NCBI GenBank assembly: GCA_017395105.1
Contig: JAFPWD010000004.1
Location: forward strand, 85,143-130,440
Length of the DNA stretch: 45,298 nucleotides
Source: Clostridia bacterium
GTDB lineage: Bacteria > Bacillota > Clostridia > Christensenellales > CAG-138
Reading direction: 5' to 3'
This document shows, one piece after another, positions 43,270-45,298 of the stretch. Every line of letters starts with the position of its first letter. The stretch's first letter is position 1. The notes beneath the pieces were generated by a model that was not told where the DNA came from, did not search any database, and saw only the letters and a program-made list of their open reading frames with translations. The position numbers and the translations under genes are program-made.

Positions 43270-43791
43270 ATGTCCAAAACTCTTATTGCGTTCTTTTCAA
43301 GGAGCGATGAAAACTATTTCGGATACGAGAAGCGATACGTAACGGTTGGAAACACCGAGATCGCGGCTGAAAAGGCTAAGGCACTCACGGGAGCCGATGT
43401 TTTCCGGATAGCAATGAAAAAGCCATATTCCAAGGAATACGATGCCTGCATGAAGGAATCGCGGGAGGACAAGCTAAACAACGCCCGTCCCGAGCTCGTT
43501 TCCATGCCCGAGAGCATCGATGCCTACGATACGGTGATACTTGCGTATCCAAACTATTGGAAAACGATGCCTATGGCGGTGTTCACCTTCCTTGAGGCTT
43601 TCGATTTTACCGGAAAAACGATACTGCCCCTCTGCACCAACGAGGGCGACGACCTCGGAAGAAGCGAGGAGGATATCAAGCGCACCTGTCCCGGAGCGAC
43701 CGTTGCAAAGGGCATCTCGCTCTGCGGAACGGGAATAGAGAATTCCGATCCTTTTATCGAACGCTGGCTCAAGGAAAACGGCGTTATCTGA
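43270..43791 (+). CDS. Flavodoxin-family protein
   Basis: A 173-residue FMN-binding fold protein of the flavodoxin_4 type. The N-terminal LIAFFSRSDEN phosphate loop, the YPNYWKTMP segment and the LCTNEGDDLGRSEEDIK region fit this group of NAD(P)H-linked flavodoxin-like electron carriers or quinone reductases. It has its own promoter and strong ribosome site, and lies 42 nt before a DNA glycosylase gene. The redox partner is unknown. Confidence 0.88.
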   Translation: MSKTLIAFFSRSDENYFGYEKRYVTVGNTEIAAEKAKALTGADVFRIAMKKPYSKEYDACMKESREDKLNNARPELVSMPESIDAYDTVILAYPNYWKTMPMAVFTFLEAFDFTGKTILPLCTNEGDDLGRSEEDIKRTCPGATVAKGISLCGTGIENSDPFIERWLKENGVI

Positions 43792-43833
43792 GCGAGGGAT
43801 AGGGCTCCAAAACGATTGAGATAATGGTTGATA

Positions 43834-44757
43834 ATGGTTTACGAAGTTAAAAACAACACGCTGTACATACGCGAGCTCGATCGCTTCGACCTTGAAAAAT
43901 GTGCCACCTGCGGACAGGCTTTCCGTTGGACGGAGTGTGAAAAAAACGAGGCGGCGGGGGAGCTCAGCGCCTTTACCTGCGTGATACGCGGCAAGGCCGT
44001 TCGCGCCGCGCAAACTCAAGTCTATGTTTCGGTGTTTCCCTGCATGGAGGATGAAGCTTTAAGCTACATCGACTATTTCGATCTTGATCGGGATTATGCC
44101 GCCATAGAGGAGATGATCGCCGCCGATCCGCGACTCTCTGTATGCTTGCCGGGAGCTGAGGGCATAAGGGTGTTCAATCAGGAGCCCTTCGAGGCGCTCA
44201 TATCCTTCATAATCTCCGCAAACAACAACATAAAGCGCATTTCCGGCATCGTTGAAAGGCTTTGCAGGCTTGCGGGAGAAAAGCTCGATTTCATGGGAAG
44301 CGAACTATATGCCTTTCCCTCACCGAAAGCTATCGCCGCGCTCTCCGTTGATCAGCTAACCGCTATAGGCGCGGGCTATCGCGCACCGTACATCGTTGAA
44401 ACCGCACAGCGCATCGCTGAGGGCTATGAGCTTGAAACGCTGCGCGATATGCCGCTCGATAAGGCGCGCAAGGAGCTGCTCTCATTTAAGGGTGTCGGCC
44501 CGAAGGTGGCGGACTGCATACTGCTCTTCTCGCTTGGGCATACCGATGCGTTCCCGATCGACGTTTGGATAGACAGAGCCATGAACGAGCTCTTCTTTGA
44601 CAGCGTGCCGCCAAAGAAGGCGGAGCTGCGCGAAGCCGTTGCGAGCATCGGCAGATATTCGGGCATAATCCAGCAGTACATATTCTTCCATGCGCGCGCC
44701 GTTCAGCTCGGCAAGGCGAAGAAGGAAGAAGAAGCCCGCGGAAAGAATGCAGGCTGA
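43834..44757 (+). CDS. ogg: 8-oxoguanine DNA glycosylase, OGG1 type
   Basis: Removes 8-oxoguanine from DNA and nicks the abasic site. About 307 residues: an N-terminal OGG domain (CGQAFRWTE), then the HhH-GPD domain with FNQEPFEALISFIISANNNIKRI split over residues near 110-135, the hairpin FKGVGPKVADC with the Schiff-base Lys224, and the catalytic Asp243 in PIDVWIDRAM. Both key residues are present. The start is uncertain (ATG 43834 or TTG 43828; no clear ribosome site). The oxidative-damage theme fits the neighbouring flavodoxin, though a shared transcript is unproven. Confidence 0.94.
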   Translation: MVYEVKNNTLYIRELDRFDLEKCATCGQAFRWTECEKNEAAGELSAFTCVIRGKAVRAAQTQVYVSVFPCMEDEALSYIDYFDLDRDYAAIEEMIAADPRLSVCLPGAEGIRVFNQEPFEALISFIISANNNIKRISGIVERLCRLAGEKLDFMGSELYAFPSPKAIAALSVDQLTAIGAGYRAPYIVETAQRIAEGYELETLRDMPLDKARKELLSFKGVGPKVADCILLFSLGHTDAFPIDVWIDRAMNELFFDSVPPKKAELREAVASIGRYSGIIQQYIFFHARAVQLGKAKKEEEARGKNAG

Positions 44758-44809
44758 GACTGCCGGAATTCCTATAAGACAAAATCGGAATATGCTTAGT
44801 AAAAAGGAG

Positions 44810-45298
44810 AGTTCTATCTTTCGGTTCTCGTACTGTCCCTTGAAGCACTTAGCCCTGAAAGGGCAACCGGCGCAGCTTTCGCAAACGTAATAGCTCTTTT
44901 TGACAGGATAGCCGTTATCGGTCTTTGTTTCACTGTCGTATGAGTGGACAAGCTGCTTCCCGTTCGGGCAGGTAAAGCGATCGTTTTCTTCGTCGTACGG
45001 CATATTATCTCTGTGGAAAATATTGCTCTTGAATTTCCTTTTTTTCTTTACATCGTGGTCTGAAGGCTTGATGTAAGCGTTTTGGCTGTTGCTTTCAAGA
45101 TAAGTGTAGTTCTCCTCACTTGCATAGCCCATATCCGCCACGATGTCCCGGAAGCTTCGTTTGAGCCCCGACTTCATCCTCTCAAGAAACGGTATCATCG
45201 TCGTGGTATCCGTGGGATTTGGAAACAAGCCCAATCCGACTATGTATTCTCCGCTCACGCCTATTTGGAGATTGTATCCCGGCTTGAGCTGTCCGTTC
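44810..45298 (-). pseudogene. IS1182-like transposase fragment, 3'-truncated and running off the window
   Basis: On the minus strand, from the right edge, the frame reads a DDE transposase middle part: LKPGYNLQIGVSGEYIVGLG, FPNPTDTTTM, DIVADMGYASEENYTYL with a catalytic-type Asp, then a cysteine cluster CPNGK...CESCAGCPFRAKC, matching the IS1182 family. After RKIELS the expected C-terminal DDE part is missing; the frame runs on through antisense of ogg with no homology. The element is therefore broken next to the 3' end of ogg. The N-terminal part lies beyond 45298, and no terminal inverted repeat can be identified. Confidence 0.8.

Noticed and set aside
1..45298. CRISPR array, rRNA operon, prophage
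   Set aside because: No regularly spaced repeats, no rRNA motifs and no phage structural genes were seen on either strand.

Overview
The window reads as chromosomal DNA of a Gram-positive anaerobe of the Clostridia (Bacillota). Grounds for this are a large SRP RNA with an Alu domain, the plsX-acpP-rnc-smc-ftsY block, the TmcAL/YlbJ pair, lipoprotein signals without outer-membrane proteins, strong AGGAGG ribosome binding sites, and fermentation genes (adhE, ackA). It is not phage-like. The only mobile DNA seen is one partial transposase at the right edge.

Left part (1-3.6 kb): the N-terminal 685 residues of a bifunctional aldehyde/alcohol dehydrogenase AdhE, with a LysR regulator upstream, both on the minus strand.

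Cobalamin region (3.6-19.9 kb), the most distinctive part: two divergent transcription units start from back-to-back promoters (16282-16310 minus, 16394-16422 plus). Each leader carries a cobalamin riboswitch followed by a terminator hairpin. The minus operon has eleven tightly packed, often overlapping genes: BtuC-type permease, BtuD-type ATPase with an extra C-terminal domain, CbiA, CbiC, CbiD, CbiF, CbiG, CbiH, a CbiJ-CbiE-CbiT fusion, CobD and CbiP, ending at a terminator at 3585-3620. The plus operon encodes three predicted lipoproteins: an exported CbiK-type cobaltochelatase, a protein with a tandemly repeated domain, and a BtuF/FecB-type binding protein. A remnant of a second binding protein follows. 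An importer is thus split over two riboswitch-controlled transcripts and combined with anaerobic corrin-ring synthesis. CbiL, CbiB and the late nucleotide-loop genes are not in the window.

Middle (20-25.7 kb): tRNA-Val(CAC) (minus), glyA (plus), an orotate phosphoribosyltransferase-like gene (minus), SRP RNA (plus), then a GT2-GtrA fusion, a phosphodiester glycosidase-domain protein and a small membrane protein (plus), which look like an envelope polysaccharide unit.

Housekeeping block (25.6-38.1 kb): ylbJ and tmcAL (minus), ackA, yceD and rpmF (plus), a small repeat lipoprotein (plus), then ftsY, smc, rnc, acpP and plsX (minus). A 16-bp inverted repeat brackets the -10 of the yceD-rpmF promoter.

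Right part (38.2-45.3 kb): a class B penicillin-binding protein of the MecA/PBP3 type, an unrecognised membrane protein (minus), a NadD-YqeK fusion with an apparently leaderless start, rsfS, a flavodoxin, an OGG1-type 8-oxoguanine glycosylase, and a 3'-truncated IS1182-like transposase running off the window. All identifications come from reading motifs and gene order; no database search was run.
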